Source of the DNA: Pyrus communis
Lineage: Eukaryota > Streptophyta > Magnoliopsida > Rosales > Rosaceae
DNA length: 64,000 bases
Direction of reading: 5' to 3'
Assembly: GCF_963583255.1 (NCBI RefSeq)
Contig: NC_084815.1
Coordinates: 20,896,307-20,960,306, forward strand
Both the position numbers and the translations under genes were made by a program. The notes beneath the pieces are model-generated. The model made no database searches. It was given only the letters and a program-made list of their open reading frames with translations, and was not told the DNA's origin. Below are positions 1 through 12,117 of the stretch, one piece after another (positions within the stretch are counted from its first letter, which is position 1; every line of letters begins with the position of its first letter).

Positions 1-397
1 AAAAGCTCCATCAGAAATCTATACAGGAAATGATAGTTCTTTGAGGATGATTTTTAGACCCAAAATTTTGTTTATTTTGGTTTTGATTAATGGTGAAGTA
101 AATTAATTATTAATGGTTTTTCTCAGTGTCCTCATAGATGAACCGAGTACTACTTGGAACTTGTTACAAGGAGTCATGTATGATCTATCTTATATAAATT
201 TCTCATGCATTGTCCTCATAAGTTAATATTTCAATATGCCTATTATTTCTTCGATGTATATGATGAATCTGTTTTAAAAATGTTTGTTGGTTAGAGTGGT
301 CATCGTGCCTACGTTATGTCTACTGCTGTTAATTACTCTGTCATCTCATGATTATATGCTTATACTAAGGTTGTTGTCTCAATTTTCTTCTTTGCAG

Positions 398-2322
398 CTG
401 AAACGGACTTGCAGAAACTGAGCTATGGATTGAGAATATTCTCTGAAACTGAGAAGCAATTAAGGGTGTCCAAAAATCAAGTGACATGGCTTACTGCAGC
501 TCTGCTGCAGCTAAGCTCCGTGGAGTCTTCGTCCTTGGATGGAAATGGTACAAAATTGTGTTTGAGAAGTACACAAGAGAGAGGTGAGAATAAGTGTATT
601 AGCTGACTCTGACGAATACCTTACATTTTAATTTCATTCATGGAAAAGGCCTTTCTTTATCCATAACTTCCAACTCGTTAGTTTAGTCGAACTTTCATAT
701 CAAGGATATTTTTCCTTGGTTTCTGATATATTTTGTTATTATGGCGGTATATCATCCACAGCGACGGCGGAGAGCTTCAAGAATCGTGCCACTTGTTCAT
801 GCAATTTAGAGACACCAGACAAGTTGGGCATGCGGAAGGATAGTGATGGAAAGTTGGAAGCCATATGGAAGAGAACTACAGATTTATGCCGATCCAATTC
901 ACTCAAGAATTTTCTTAAGAAACAGGGAAAATTGTCTTCCTTGCTTGTTGGTCAAGGTACATACGTCTACTAGTATCTAGTACATGATCATTAATCATCA
1001 AATTATGGTAAAAACCACATACAAACATATTTAAAAATTAGGGGAGATAGAAATCAGGATGAGCTGGATCAACATCTTTATCTTCTTAATTTGGCTTGTT
1101 ATATGACATTTCCGTACACGCAAAATGTTCTCATGTTTATAAAAGACGGAAATGGATTTTCTTATGCTCATGTGCACTAACAGAGTAATGCTCAATGTAG
1201 GTTTAGCAATAGCTGAATTGGAATTCTGCCATCCCGATTATGTATCTAAGGCTGAGAAGTCATGGAAGATCATTGCAAATTCACTTCAATCTATATGTGG
1301 TTGCAATGTGGAGATCAGGATCAATCTTGTACCTTGTGCTTCTGATTCCAAGTATGCGAAAGTGAAGAAGTCATCTTTTACATTGTTCAGCTGTTCCCGC
1401 AGAATGCAGCAGAAATCACAATCATCTACAGAACGTGGAACTGAGTCAGACTATTCTGAGCAAACTTCTGAAAAGCCTATGTTAAGCGACAGACCTACTT
1501 TACCTTGCTTGTCTGAGTGTTCTTATCGAGTGCCACATAACTGCAGTGACAAAATGGTGGTGGTAAGTACTTTGAGAAATAGTGAAGGAAATATTCTCAG
1601 CACAAGGACTGCCTCATCCCGCAGATCATTTGAAGACAACACATCAGAGGCACCTGGATTAGCGGTTGATTCTTCGAAGGACGATGGAAGCAATCATGAA
1701 TGCCATGTTTTATCTTTTGAAGAACCTGAACATCAACCAAACTGTTTTCCTAGAACTTTGAGGCTTCAAAAGAAGTTCCGTTCATCAGATGCTTCTCAGA
1801 CGACCTGTTGCACCAAACGACAAAACACGATTGCATTATCTAGCCCAAGCAAGACATCTTTTGGCACATGTCTCGTGGGAAATGATTCATATGTTTTCTG
1901 CAGCGGCGCTTGTAACAACACTGACAGCTGTATAGATGAGAATGCGTAAGTGTTGCTGTTAGTCTTCTTTCTGTGTGTTGGTGTCCTTAAAACTTTGGGT
2001 TTGAGATTCTTCTCGTCTTAATTTCAGATTGAAGGAGAACTCAGGCTTGCTTTGTTGGAGAACCCCAACGCTTCACTTGGGAAAGGTATGATTAAAAACT
2101 AAAGGACTAATCATCTGTTGAATATTTTAAATTTGCTTTTGTTGAAGTTTTAGGACCAAAAACAAAGTTCAAGATGTTCTTTCACTGCTTAATGACATAA
2201 GACCTGACATATTTGAGTGTTAAATCTGCAGGCTTGGCAGTTGAGACATAACCGACAAAACTCGAACCTAGGGTGTTGGGTTCTTCCCTGTGCAACTGCT
2301 AAGTAGTTCTACAAAGGAGTAG
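398..2322 (+). CDS. STICHEL-like protein (DNA polymerase III gamma/tau-like), 3' part only
   Basis: This is the C-terminal part of a STICHEL/STICHEL-like protein. The family is plant-specific, has a clamp-loader-like AAA+ core, and is known for control of trichome branching in Arabidopsis. The gene starts before the window. Exons that keep one frame are 398-583, 762-956, 1201-1945, 2028-2085 and 2233 to the stop. The first encodes the conserved motif SEAEKQLR-like 'SETEKQLRVSKNQ' followed by 'TWLTAALLQLSS', which identifies the family. The long third exon carries a domain resembling gamma/tau domain III ('NVEIRINLVP') and a low-complexity serine-rich stretch. The last exon has the tryptophan-rich tail typical of the family. 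By my block count the reading frame in the last exon runs to a TAG at 2320-2322. The expected family ending (…LPCATAK, stop at 2304-2306) lies one base out of frame. The end is therefore uncertain; the family call is not. Confidence 0.8.
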
Positions 2323-3270
2323 TACCTGGCGAAAATAGCCGTAATTTATGATGGCGGCAGAGGAGCTTGAAGGACATTCATACATGGTATTAGGTCTATA
2401 TTTTGCAATCTGCAACAGGTGTCATTGATGTTTTGATATTTTCAGGACCCAGATTCAGGGTTTTATATATAATATACCAGCAAGAACTGTTTTTTCTCCG
2501 ATCTCGTTTGGTTTTGTACAACATGCTTATGAAAACAGTTGATGGGAGGCAATGTTAAGACTTTCATGAAACGGGTTCATCCGGGTGCTAGACAGTGGCG
2601 TCCCGGTCCAATAATGCAAACGCCCATTCCATGAAAGTCGTTCTTCAGTATTGGATTCTCCAATTTTTGACTCCGAAGTATTAATCTCAAAAGAAAATAA
2701 GCAGTGTATTACCCTGCCTAGAATACTGATGGGAATCATAGGGAGCTTTCCTTGCATAAAATGAAATGTGGATACATGCCTTATCTAAAAGGTCGAAAAT
2801 AAAGTGCTAACCATACAACCACTTATATTTCGGCTTAGTGGTATTTCTACTTCCAATGCAAGAAGATATCGTTTATTACGGCACCTTCGCCCTACATACA
2901 TAAAAAAATGGAGGTTTCCAGCCCCTTTTCTATTCAAATGAGGAAATATGAGCACCCGGCCAATGGTAAGGTGCATTTATTTGAATCTCTGTAAAAAAAA
3001 GTTTCAGGTACTCACAAATTTGGGTCATATAGGATATAACACTTGGTTTATTGATTCTTGATTGTTAATGCATGTGGGTCTTGCAATGCATCAATAATCT
3101 AGATTTGCTTAAGTGATTCACCCGCTTGAGCAATTGGACGTAAAAAGTTCCAAAAAATAAAACAAAAATATAACAGGAGAAAAAAATTCCACGTACATGT
3201 TTTGTTTATCCCTCGATTCTCCTTTGATCTAGTTATCAAAAAACAGTTTTAGTCCTCCTAAAAATCAAAA
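2323..3270. other. Intergenic, 3' flank of the STICHEL-like gene
   Basis: I see no coding exon with splice support here. The first few hundred bases are probably 3'UTR of the STICHEL-like gene. The two short minus-strand reading frames at 2527-2757 and 2785-2976 have no recognisable composition or motif. Sequence from about 3150 is A-rich and leads into the palindromic MITE. Confidence 0.5.
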
Positions 3271-3272
3271 GG

Positions 3273-3645
3273 CTTTTTAGCCAAAATGGTCTTTAAGATT
3301 TGCATAACTCCTCACTTTGGTCATTGAGATTTGAAATCGATAGAGTTGGTCCCTGAGTTTGTCCACAATCAATCATTTTGGTCATTCAATATAAAATCTC
3401 CATAAAATAAGGATAAAATGATAAAAATACCCTCAATTTTTATCAAATCATTTTGGCATGTTGTTTATTATATTGAGGGTAATTTTGTCATTTTGTCATT
3501 TTGATCCTTATTTAACATAACTTTTCACCAAAGGACCAAAATGATTGATGGTGGATAATCTCAGGAACCACTTCTATTGATTTCAAATCTTAGAGACCAA
3601 AGTGACGAGTTAGGCAAATCTCATAGACCATTTTGGCTTAAAATG
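3273..3645. mobile_element. Foldback-like MITE with ~160-bp inverted arms
   Basis: The left arm (about 3273-3436) reads 'TTTAGCCAAAATGGTC' inward. The right arm (about 3475-3645) is its imperfect reverse complement, ending 'GACCATTTTGGCTTAAAA'. Matching continues through phrases such as 'AACTCCTCACTTTGGTC' versus 'GACCAAAGTGACGAGTT', so almost the whole element is one hairpin with a short AT-rich centre. There is no coding capacity. I could not settle the target-site duplication, so the superfamily is open. A second, diverged copy begins at about 63840. Confidence 0.75.
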
Positions 3646-3856
3646 TCAAATAAAAATTTCAAACAACCCCGTGGATCCAATCATCAAGTCCAATGGGCCA
3701 AAGTACCACGATTAAGCAAGTACTGGACCCAAACGGCCCATAAACCCCCTCCGATTTTCAGTTATCCAAGTTTCGGCTTCTCCGAGACGGCGGAAGGCAG
3801 TGAAATCGGGAAGACGAGAGCAGCTCTGGTTTGGGGAAGGCTCGCAGTCAGAGTGA

Positions 3857-6800
3857 ATGGAGAACGTAAACGAGAGTACAAGTGTTCGAGTTCTATGCCC
3901 TAAGCTTGTCCTCTGCAAGAACGAAGCGGGCCTCCAATGGCTGATCGGATCCCCATTTTTCCCGCCACTCACAGTCGTCTCCACCGTCAGATGCATCCAC
4001 ACCGATTCCTCCTCTCCAGACTACCGCAGAGAATCAGGTACCTGAATTCTGTTTGTTTCCCGGGAAAATTGAATAAGTTCTATGAATATAGTGTTTCCGA
4101 GCAATTTCAGTTCAGAGTTTGATTGGTTTCCGTAACCTGAGCAGAAGAGCTTCGGACGTTACTGTTGAAAGGATTTGAGGTGATCGGGGCACTAATCGTT
4201 GCGAATTCCGGTGATGGAAAGAGCGCCGCTGGCGAGGCAATTGCGGCGGCTCGAAGGTTGCGGAAGCTTCTCTCCGGAGAAGGAGGAAAACTGGACAGTC
4301 AACAAGTAATTGGAGCTGTTGCGGATTTTAGTGGCGGCGACATTCAGTTTTTCGTGTCTAAATCCGCGAGCTTGACCAGCTTTGAAGCTGTGAATGTATT
4401 GTATGAAGATCATCCTGAAAAGTATGTTTGGGAGAGGGGTTGTCTGCTCCGGTGTGAGCTTCCATTTAAGCTCCCAATCTACTATCCGGTAAACATGCCA
4501 AATGGTAAGGTTTTTTCGGTGGTGCATTTTCGTAGTTTTGTGTAAACTATCTGATTGAGCATTGGTGCTGGTTCATGCTTTGTAGTTTGTTATATTTGCT
4601 AGTGTGATTTGGGTTGCTTGTGGATGAACGAGGGACAGACTGTTCAGAGCAGAAGTAGGAAGTACAATGTAGGAGCTTTTACTTACTAAAATGAGTGCAT
4701 AACGTGGTTTCTGTAGCATCTTTTATCCGAATCTAGAAATTTAGATTTTCAATGGCTTTTTCGGAGTGGTTGAACGCCAGTTTGTAGTAGAGTGGTAGAT
4801 TTTCTGGCCTTGATGATTCCATTGTTGACCTTTAATAATGAAGGCTTTGTCGAGTGTCAGTCAACGGAAATATGAGCTGTAATGGTCATATTCGCTTTTC
4901 CGTTTTTGCTTTGGACCTTTTCATTCATTTTGAAGTTCATACTTGTGTTTTGATGAAATTTAGCTACTATTTACTCTGTTAGATGAAGAGATCCATGTGG
5001 TTCATTGGAAATTGATTTAATGTTTATTTTCGTGTACTATTGAATTAGATTCAGAAAAGATGTTTCGACGTGCAACTGAAGCAGTTATTGCAAAATTCAA
5101 AGATCCAAAGGCTGCGTACATGGTAGAAGCATTAAGCAAAACATCTGCTGAAGTACCTCAACCTGTCATCCTCCGCGGTGTAGATTTGGATTTTGACACA
5201 GATCTCTCAAATGTCAAAATTTTTGGAGAAAGTGCTCAAGAGTCTGATGCTGATCTTTTGTCATGTTCCCACTTCTGTTTGGATAGTAAAAAAGGTGCAC
5301 CGGTATATTCTGCTGAGGTAAGAAAAATGAAAGAGATTCATTGCTTATTGAGATCTTGGAAATATTTTATCTTCTGTAGTTTTATTTAATCCTTCTTTCA
5401 GCAATAACAGTAAGTATTGGAGTTCGATTTTTGAATAGCTTTCCTGCTTAGCATGCAGATAGAATCCAAGTAAGTGTTCTGCTGAATAGTTCAGATAAGT
5501 CTGAAAAATCGACAGCCCCCGTTGCTCAATATTTTCCAGGTATTGCTTTCACTCTTAATCATATGAGGTACATATTATACATTTTCGAATGTGAAGTTTT
5601 CTAGTGGAGATTATATTTCTACTCAGTTTAATGGATTTTAAATTGTGGTTTCAGCTTTGGAAGAAGCCAGAATTTTGGTGGTAGATTTTAAGCTAGAAGT
5701 GCTTTGCTATGCGGTCAAGGGTCTCCCGCTGAGGCATGCAGTTTCGAAGTTAATGATCCCGGGGTTGATTGATCAGTTTAATTTAGTGAAAAATACAGTC
5801 CTACCCAACCTCTTAGCCCAACATCCTCAGGTAAGGCAAACCATTTCTTTTGTAATATCATATCGATCTCTTGCTATTACTACCCATCTGAATACCTAAA
5901 ATTCAGAAACATGAGATTATTTATAGTATAAGAGAGTACTTTCTTTTCCACACTTTCTTTCCATGTGCCTATAATTCTGGACTAGCTAGCGCTTAGGTGC
6001 CCACACTTGAAAACCTTAAGCTCTATCCGGGCATTCCGTAGTATCCGATGCCAATTCACACAAATGTTGAATAAAAGTCTAATACAGTGATTAATGATTA
6101 TCGGCACAACCAGACCTAATTTCAAGTAACTATTGGTTTATTGCATTTTCAGCTACATCCGTATCACTTCAGTCCTCCCGGTGTTCTGCATCCAATCACT
6201 GTTATCTATGAACTCAACTACGGGGAGACAGAAATGAAGCAAGGTAGGCAGTGGCAACGATTAATTTTTCTACTTTCAGGGCACAATCGATTTATTAGTT
6301 TTAAGTGGCTCCCGACTGGAAGTTTAGAGATTGTTCTTTTTTATATTCAAAATAAATACTTACATTTCTTCCATGATTAAAAAGTTGTTTTTGCTTCAGT
6401 GCTTGTGAATGTGGAAAAGGTTGTATTATTTATTAGATGCAGAGATTTTTGGAGAGGAAGCTTTGTACAAGTTTCTTTTGTAATTGGATCTTAGAATTAG
6501 TTATCTTAATCTCATCTTTGCTTTCTGCAGTTGAAGTAAGAAAATCTTTACACCTAAGACTGGGTTTACCTTTTGATCGTCCTCTTCTAAGAATTGCCAA
6601 CGCTCTGGATTTCTCTACATTGAGGGATGGTGTAAGGAGTGACGCAACACGGAAAGGTAACCTCATTTTCCATTGAATATGCAAACCTCATTTGTCAGTT
6701 GCAAGGCTCTTATTCCCCTATGTTTCATCTCCAAAAAGAAACGTTTTCTTATTCTTTGGTTTTTTTTTGTCGATATTAACTCGTTTGATTCATTTCTATG

Positions 6801-8037
6801 GTTGTATCAGGTTCTACTTTGCTTAAAGATGTACATATCGGGATTCCAAGCAGCGGGGGTTGGTGGCTGCTCTTGTTTCTTTGTTTATATCCTTTCCCTG
6901 CCTCTGATCAGTGGAATTTTGTTTGATACTATTACGTCTTTATGCAGTTTCTGGGGGCAGTGTGTCTTTGTTGCAAGGCTCTTATGAATACCATCATTAT
7001 CTACAAGATGCCTTCAATGATTCAGTAATGAGCGATATCCTATACCTCGTATTTGTAATATCTTGTCGAGTATACATGTTAAGCTGCGGTTAGGTTGAAT
7101 TTCATAATGATCGGATTAAAGCTGTCTAATAATTTTTTGCAGGAGTGCCCATCTAGGCCCTCTGATGAGTTTGAAATTCAGTTTTCTTAAGTGTTGTTTT
7201 GTTATCTTGCTAGGGTTGGGGTTGTGCTTATCGGTCTCTACAGACGATTATTTCATGGTTCCGACTCCAACACTATACATCCGTAGAAGTTCCATCGCAT
7301 AGGTAATAAATTTACCTGTATAGGATTTGCTTGGTATCGATTAATTGCTACTTATCAGCATCGTATAATTTCATCTGACAAGCCAAGTGATATTAGGGAA
7401 ATACAGCAGTCACTTGTAGAGATTGGTGATAAAGATCCCTCTTTCGTTGGGTCGCGGGAATGGATTGGTGCCATCGAGTTGAGCTTTGTTCTGGACAAGC
7501 TTTTGGGTGTAAGTATCATCAATGTGGTTTACGGATTTCTCGAATGTAATGCACACGATTTTGACAGGGTTTGGTTTCTTTACTGAACAGGTTAGTTGCA
7601 AAGTCATGAATGTCAGATCTGGAGCCGAGCTTCCCGAAAAATGTCGAGAGCTGGCCTTGCACTTTGAGACTCAAGGAACGCCTATTATGATCGGTTAGTT
7701 CCCTCCCGTAAATTTGGTTTTTCTCTGGATTAAAGATGGCATGGAAATTTTGCAGAAGTCAAGAAACACATTGAAAAACTCTCGTATGATTTGATATATG
7801 AACGTAGGTGGTGGAGTTCTTGCATATACCCTCTTGGGAGTTGATTACAATGAAGCAAGCGGAGATTGCGCGTTTCTAATACTCGATCCCCACTACACAG
7901 GCAGTGACGAACACAAGAAAATTGTGAGTGGCGGATGGTGCGGGTGGAAAAAGGCTGTCGATAGCAAGGGAAAGAGTTTCTTTCTGCACGATAAGTTCTA
8001 TAATCTTTTGCTTCCACAGAGGCCTAACATGGTTTGA
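3857..8037 (+). CDS. UFSP2: UFM1-specific protease (peptidase C78, UFSP2 type), 13 exons
   Basis: This cysteine protease matures the ubiquitin-like modifier UFM1 and removes it from targets, many of them ribosomal or ER-associated. Exons by frame and splice borders: 3857-4037, 4145-4504, 5049-5317, 5452-5539, 5655-5830, 6153-6243, 6531-6656, 6811-6858, 6948-7024, 7214-7302, 7397-7508, 7591-7693 and 7808-8037. They join to 1950 nt and 649 aa, the usual size of plant UFSP2. The C-terminal third is the catalytic domain. The nucleophile Cys476 lies in '[10 protein letters not shown]' and begins an exon at 7214. The Asp-Pro-His motif 'ILDPHYTG' supplies Asp599 and His601. The N-terminal region is the large non-catalytic part typical of plant UFSP2. 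The ATG at 3857 is the first in frame with the exon-2 join. The catalytic residues are intact, so the gene should be functional. It converges with the LIN1-like gene, stop to stop about 290 bp. Confidence 0.9.
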
Positions 8038-8327
8038 TCTATCACTATCATCATCAAATCTATACACCCTGTTATGAAATGTAGCATTAAATTCAGCAGC
8101 AACAGTGCATTTCAATCGGCCGATATAATTTTAGAATTCTTTAACTCTTCTAAATTTGGCCTGAAGTTTCAGAGGTTAATGAGTAATAAAGGGAGGCGAT
8201 TATGTTTTAGCACTAATTTTGAAATTATGCTAATCATGTCTAATATCTTTCGTGTTCTGCAAGAAAAATACCAAAAAAGCGACATTGATATGAAATTGAA
8301 ATTCTAACCCATCAACAAGTGCAGATA

Positions 8328-9476
8328 TTACAACTTTGCAGCCGCAGCGGTGGCAGCCGCAGCAGAAGCAGCCTGATCATGGTGAGAAACTTCGTCATAC
8401 ACTCCGGTCTCCTCATTGTATGAGTACCAAACCCCAGATGCAGCGGAGCAATAGAGCCCTGTAGACGGATCATAATAGTACCCCAAACTGCTGCTATAAT
8501 AGTACCCCGAATTCTCATCAAACACATAATCATTCTGCCCTTCGGACGAACCGACTCCTCCTCCGTTAGAATCCGACGGTCTAGCAGCAGCATTAGCATC
8601 TTCATCATCATCTTCACCAAACATATCATATCCATCTCCAGCTGTTTCACCACCATTGTTATCATTAGCAACTGGCGCGGCCGGGATGCCTTCGAGTCTT
8701 GCCCTAGCTAAAGTCTCATACCCCTGAGCCTCCCGCTCGAAAATCTCTTTCTTCTCATGATTCACATCATACTCCCCATGCTTGTCCATCAGTGTCACAG
8801 CATCCTCAGTCAGCTGATCGAAAATCCTCTTCGTCTCCGGCGACATCTTCACCTTCTTGTCCCCCTTCAACCTCCTCAGAGCCTGCAACACCGTTTCGCC
8901 TTCCTCGAGCACATCGGCAATGCGCCTCTTAATCTTCCCAATATCTTCATCTTCCGGTGGCAAATCCTCCGTATCATCTTCGACTTTCGGTTTCGGAACA
9001 TGTAACTGCGTAACTCCAGCTTCAACGCTATCGAGCCAAGCATCCTTCACTCGATTTCCCTCAGCGTACTCGACGAAATTCCCCTCGGCATCGAAATACC
9101 CCTCTTTCCTCTCCTTCTCCAAGTTGAAAGGCTCCATCTGAATCCCGTCCTCCACGAAATTGTCGTAATCCAATTCCTCGCCGTACGCGACTTCGGCGGC
9201 GGAGACATCGTCGCCGCCGATCCCGTCGTCACCGAACCGGCGTCGTTTCTCGCGTTCTTTGGCGGCGAAACGGGGGTCCGGAAACTCAACCCCGATCTCG
9301 TCGTCGTCCTCGTCGGCTCGGGGTATCTTCACGGGTTCGTCTTCCCGTCTCGCCTTCTTCCCCTTGGGAAACTTGACCCTCCTTTCCGCCGTGGGTCTGT
9401 CAGAATCGGAATCGGAGTCGGAGATTTCGGGGACAGGGCGCTTGCGATTAGATCGCGATGGAAGATTGGGTTCCAT
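8328..9476 (-). CDS. LIN1 / CD2BP2-like spliceosomal protein with C-terminal OCRE-like motif
   Basis: This is an intronless gene for a 382-aa acidic protein. It starts 'MEPNLPSRSNRKRP' and runs through an acidic, serine-rich N-terminus with basic clusters ('RKRP', 'KGKKARRED') that look like nuclear localisation signals. The central region ('MDKHGEYDVNHEKKE' and surroundings) matches plant LIN1/CD2BP2-like proteins, which associate with the U5 snRNP. Residues about 315-363 are an aromatic repeat ('YYYDPSTGLYCSA', 'GVWYSYNEETGVY') of the OCRE type. The protein ends in an alanine-rich tail. An upstream in-frame ATG at 9492-9494 would add six residues; I prefer 9474-9476 because other plant members begin close to the basic cluster. 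I did not see a classical GYF signature, so 'CD2BP2' should be read as a family name. Confidence 0.8.
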   Translation of the reverse strand: MEPNLPSRSNRKRPVPEISDSDSDSDRPTAERRVKFPKGKKARREDEPVKIPRADEDDDEIGVEFPDPRFAAKEREKRRRFGDDGIGGDDVSAAEVAYGEELDYDNFVEDGIQMEPFNLEKERKEGYFDAEGNFVEYAEGNRVKDAWLDSVEAGVTQLHVPKPKVEDDTEDLPPEDEDIGKIKRRIADVLEEGETVLQALRRLKGDKKVKMSPETKRIFDQLTEDAVTLMDKHGEYDVNHEKKEIFEREAQGYETLARARLEGIPAAPVANDNNGGETAGDGYDMFGEDDDEDANAAARPSDSNGGGVGSSEGQNDYVFDENSGYYYSSSLGYYYDPSTGLYCSAASGVWYSYNEETGVYDEVSHHDQAASAAAATAAAAKL

Positions 9477-9539
9477 TGAAGAGATTGGAAGCAAATCGAA
9501 TCAAGAGGGAGGTTTTTGTGATAGTGTAATACTGTAATT

Positions 9540-11225
9540 GCCGGCCGACGTTTTTGGCGCTGAGAAAAGCTGTGGAAAATGGAGGCGGTGGTCGGGTAGG
9601 GGTTTTTGTGAGGGGATTTTTTCACATAATTTTTGGGCTACAAGATAATTTGGACACAATCCATCTATTTAAAAAAAAAAAGAAAAAAAAAAAAAAGATT
9701 ATTATTGTAACTTCAAAAATTTTATTCTATAAGATTTTTAAAGTGCTAATAATACTTCTGAAAATAAATAAAAAATGATTTTGCTATTTTAGTTTATTTA
9801 ATTTTGAAAATGAAATAAATTTTTAGAGACGGCTACAGTATCTACTACTCAGTGATCGGGTTTTATACAAGATTTAACTACCATAAAAATTTATTAGATT
9901 CTTATACGCAAGATTAACAATTAATTTTTCAAATTATTCAGTTGTAAATAACATAAAAGAAAAAAAATCATTTAAGGACGACGGTAATGTCGAGGTTTCC
10001 GTTGATAAGAAGGGTCGGTGATGGAATGAGATACGCCGGAAGAGACGAGGGTTGCTGGCTGCGGGTCTCAAGAATTCTCTCTTTCAGATTTTTTTTTATT
10101 TTTTTAAATTGATTTTGTATTTTTTAATAAGAAAATGAAAAATGATGAGGTTTTTTGAAATGGGTCCAAAGTAACTAAAAATTAGACCTATTTCAAAAGT
10201 CAAAAGTCACTAAAAATTAGACCTATTTTAAAAAGTAGTCTCTAAAATTGGACCTATTTCAAATTTTCCCAAAAATGATTTAGCACTGTTCCGAGTCGAC
10301 AATAGGGGAAGAGGTATATTCTATTGATTCTCCATCCTGTGCGAGGACTTTTTCGGGTGCCAATATTGAAAATTTTGGGTAAAAATGGTGTGGATGGGTG
10401 TCCAAATTACATTATTGGGTAAAAATGGTGTGGATGGGTGACCAAAACACGTTATCCAAAATGGGATTTTAACTTGTGAGCCTAAATATCAGCATCTCAT
10501 CTCCTTCTGCAATTGACCCAAACACAAAACGCACTGTAGGGACCTCATTTCCCGGCCGATAGTGCCACAGTAGAATCTGACCAACTCTCTCCACTCCTAT
10601 GTGCAAATTAACAGTCGATTTTTCATTATATTTATTTAACTACAGTAAAGATTTATTAGATTTTTATATGCAAGATTAACCAGAGTTTGAAACTTCACCG
10701 AGCCGGGCTGACCGGCCCCAAACTACAGCCGGGCTAACCCACTTTAGCCTGCCCATGGGCCGCGGACTAAATGATGACCCTCGAACCATGACAAGCTGCA
10801 TTAAAAGAACCCAAGAGTCGGTCAATCAAAAGATACAAGGCAAAAATGTCCTACAAACTAGTGATAACTTTCACCAAATACAAGAAATTGCTTTCAATAT
10901 CATGCTTACCTCCAGCAAAGTGACGACAGCAAACGCGGTGTGAAGTGCTCAGTTGACGCAACGTGTGTGAAGTGTCACCAAAATTTGCTTACTAAACTTG
11001 TTTATCTTACCTAACTTGTTCATCAAGTTTGTTCATGAAATGATATTGCTTGTGTAGAGTTACTATAACACCCAACAAAATTTAACGTCAAGAGATAAAT
11101 TTCTTGGAAACAAGGATAAACGTGAATAGAACAAAACGACAAAAAAGGGCAGATTCGTATTTCCCTAACTGAAACCCTACCCGGTTAGACCGGGGCCGGG
11201 TGGAAGCAAAAGACGGGAGCAAAAC
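9540..11225. other. AT-rich intergenic region with short repeats
   Basis: No gene is recognised. There is a poly-A stretch at 9671-9697. A 38-bp-period duplication of 'GGGTAAAAATGGTGTGGATG' lies at 10378-10440. Three diverged copies of 'ACTAAAAATTAGACCTATTT' lie between 10171 and 10264. An approximately 40-bp phrase containing 'TTTATTAGATT…AAGATTAAC' occurs at 9885-9920 and again at 10641-10680. A GC-richer patch at 10690-10760 repeats 'GCCGGGCT'. Confidence 0.5.
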
Positions 11226-11251
11226 AGTCCATGCTGGCTTTAGCGCGTAGG

Positions 11252-11322
11252 CCACGTGGACGGCCCTATCGCTCTCCCCACGGTGATGACGTGTACATGT
11301 AACCGTAGCCTCCCTATAAAAG
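11252..11322 (+). promoter_or_regulatory. G-box and TATA box of the MA3-domain gene
   Basis: A perfect palindromic G-box, CCACGTGG, sits at 11252-11259. A second ACGT core (TGACGTGT) lies near 11287. A good TATA box, TATAAAAG, is at 11315-11322. Transcription would then start about 11345-11350, just before the CT-rich leader. G-box/ACGT pairs are bound by bZIP and bHLH factors, which would suit light, sugar or ABA control; that regulatory reading is inference. Confidence 0.65.
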
Positions 11323-11354
11323 CCTCCGCTTCCCTACACTTCCGTTCTCATCCA

Positions 11355-11358
<4 letters not shown>

Positions 11359-11385
<27 letters not shown>

Positions 11386-11400
11386 CTTACTTTCTCTCTC
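11359..11400. repeat. CT microsatellite in the 5'UTR of the MA3-domain gene
   Basis: A run of CT dinucleotides (about 13 units, then interrupted) lies directly downstream of the TATA box, inside the inferred 5'UTR. Pyrimidine-rich leaders are common in plant genes. A similar CT run occurs in the 3' region at about 14850-14882. Confidence 0.8.
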
Positions 11401-12117
11401 TACAAATCGCCAACTGATTGAGACTTCACTCGCTGATTCGGATCGAACTCCGCTGGTTTTCTGATTAGCCCGGACCCGCCGATCCGTCAGATCGTCGTCG
11501 GTCGTTCCTGGACTCGCACTTCTTCTGCAGTTTCGGCGCTTCCAGTGGGACTCCGGAGCTCCGAGATTTGGATATCCGATTGCTTCTCCTGTTCTTGGCT
11601 CGAGATCCGGGCCAAGCACAGAAGAAACGGATTCGCCGCTCTTCCGACTTCGTATACAGAGGTAATTTTGAAACTTTTGTTCGCGCGAATGGATTATTTC
11701 TTGCTGTGTACGTCGGTGGTGTTTGGATGCTGAGAAAATACGGGGGAAAGAGAGAAAATTATGCATGTGATGTTTGGTTTCCTCATTGTTTGGGACTCGG
11801 GAAAATGAAATTGGTGCTTTACTGTGTCTGATGCTGCATTTTGCTTTGTGTATTTCTTCACTTTCCTTCAGTTTCTTGGTAGCCAAACAGTTTTTAGCTG
11901 TAATCTTGATGTGTAGATAATGGTCACTTAATCCGTTTTAATATTTGATTAGTTTAATATTGCATAGGTTAATTAGTTTGTAACATATTTGCTTAGGTAA
12001 AAGTTTAAATTAGGGATTTTTTTTTTTCGTCATTAATTGGAAAGTAATATTTAGGATCGAATAACTGTATATTATTACTCGATATTAGTATTGATATAGG
12101 GATTTTATTTCAGGTAA

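Noticed and set aside
11314..11886. 190-codon minus-strand frame over the MA3 gene leader
   Set aside because: Runs through the TATA box, CT repeat and splice donor of the opposite strand; low-complexity Glu/Arg end comes from the CT run.
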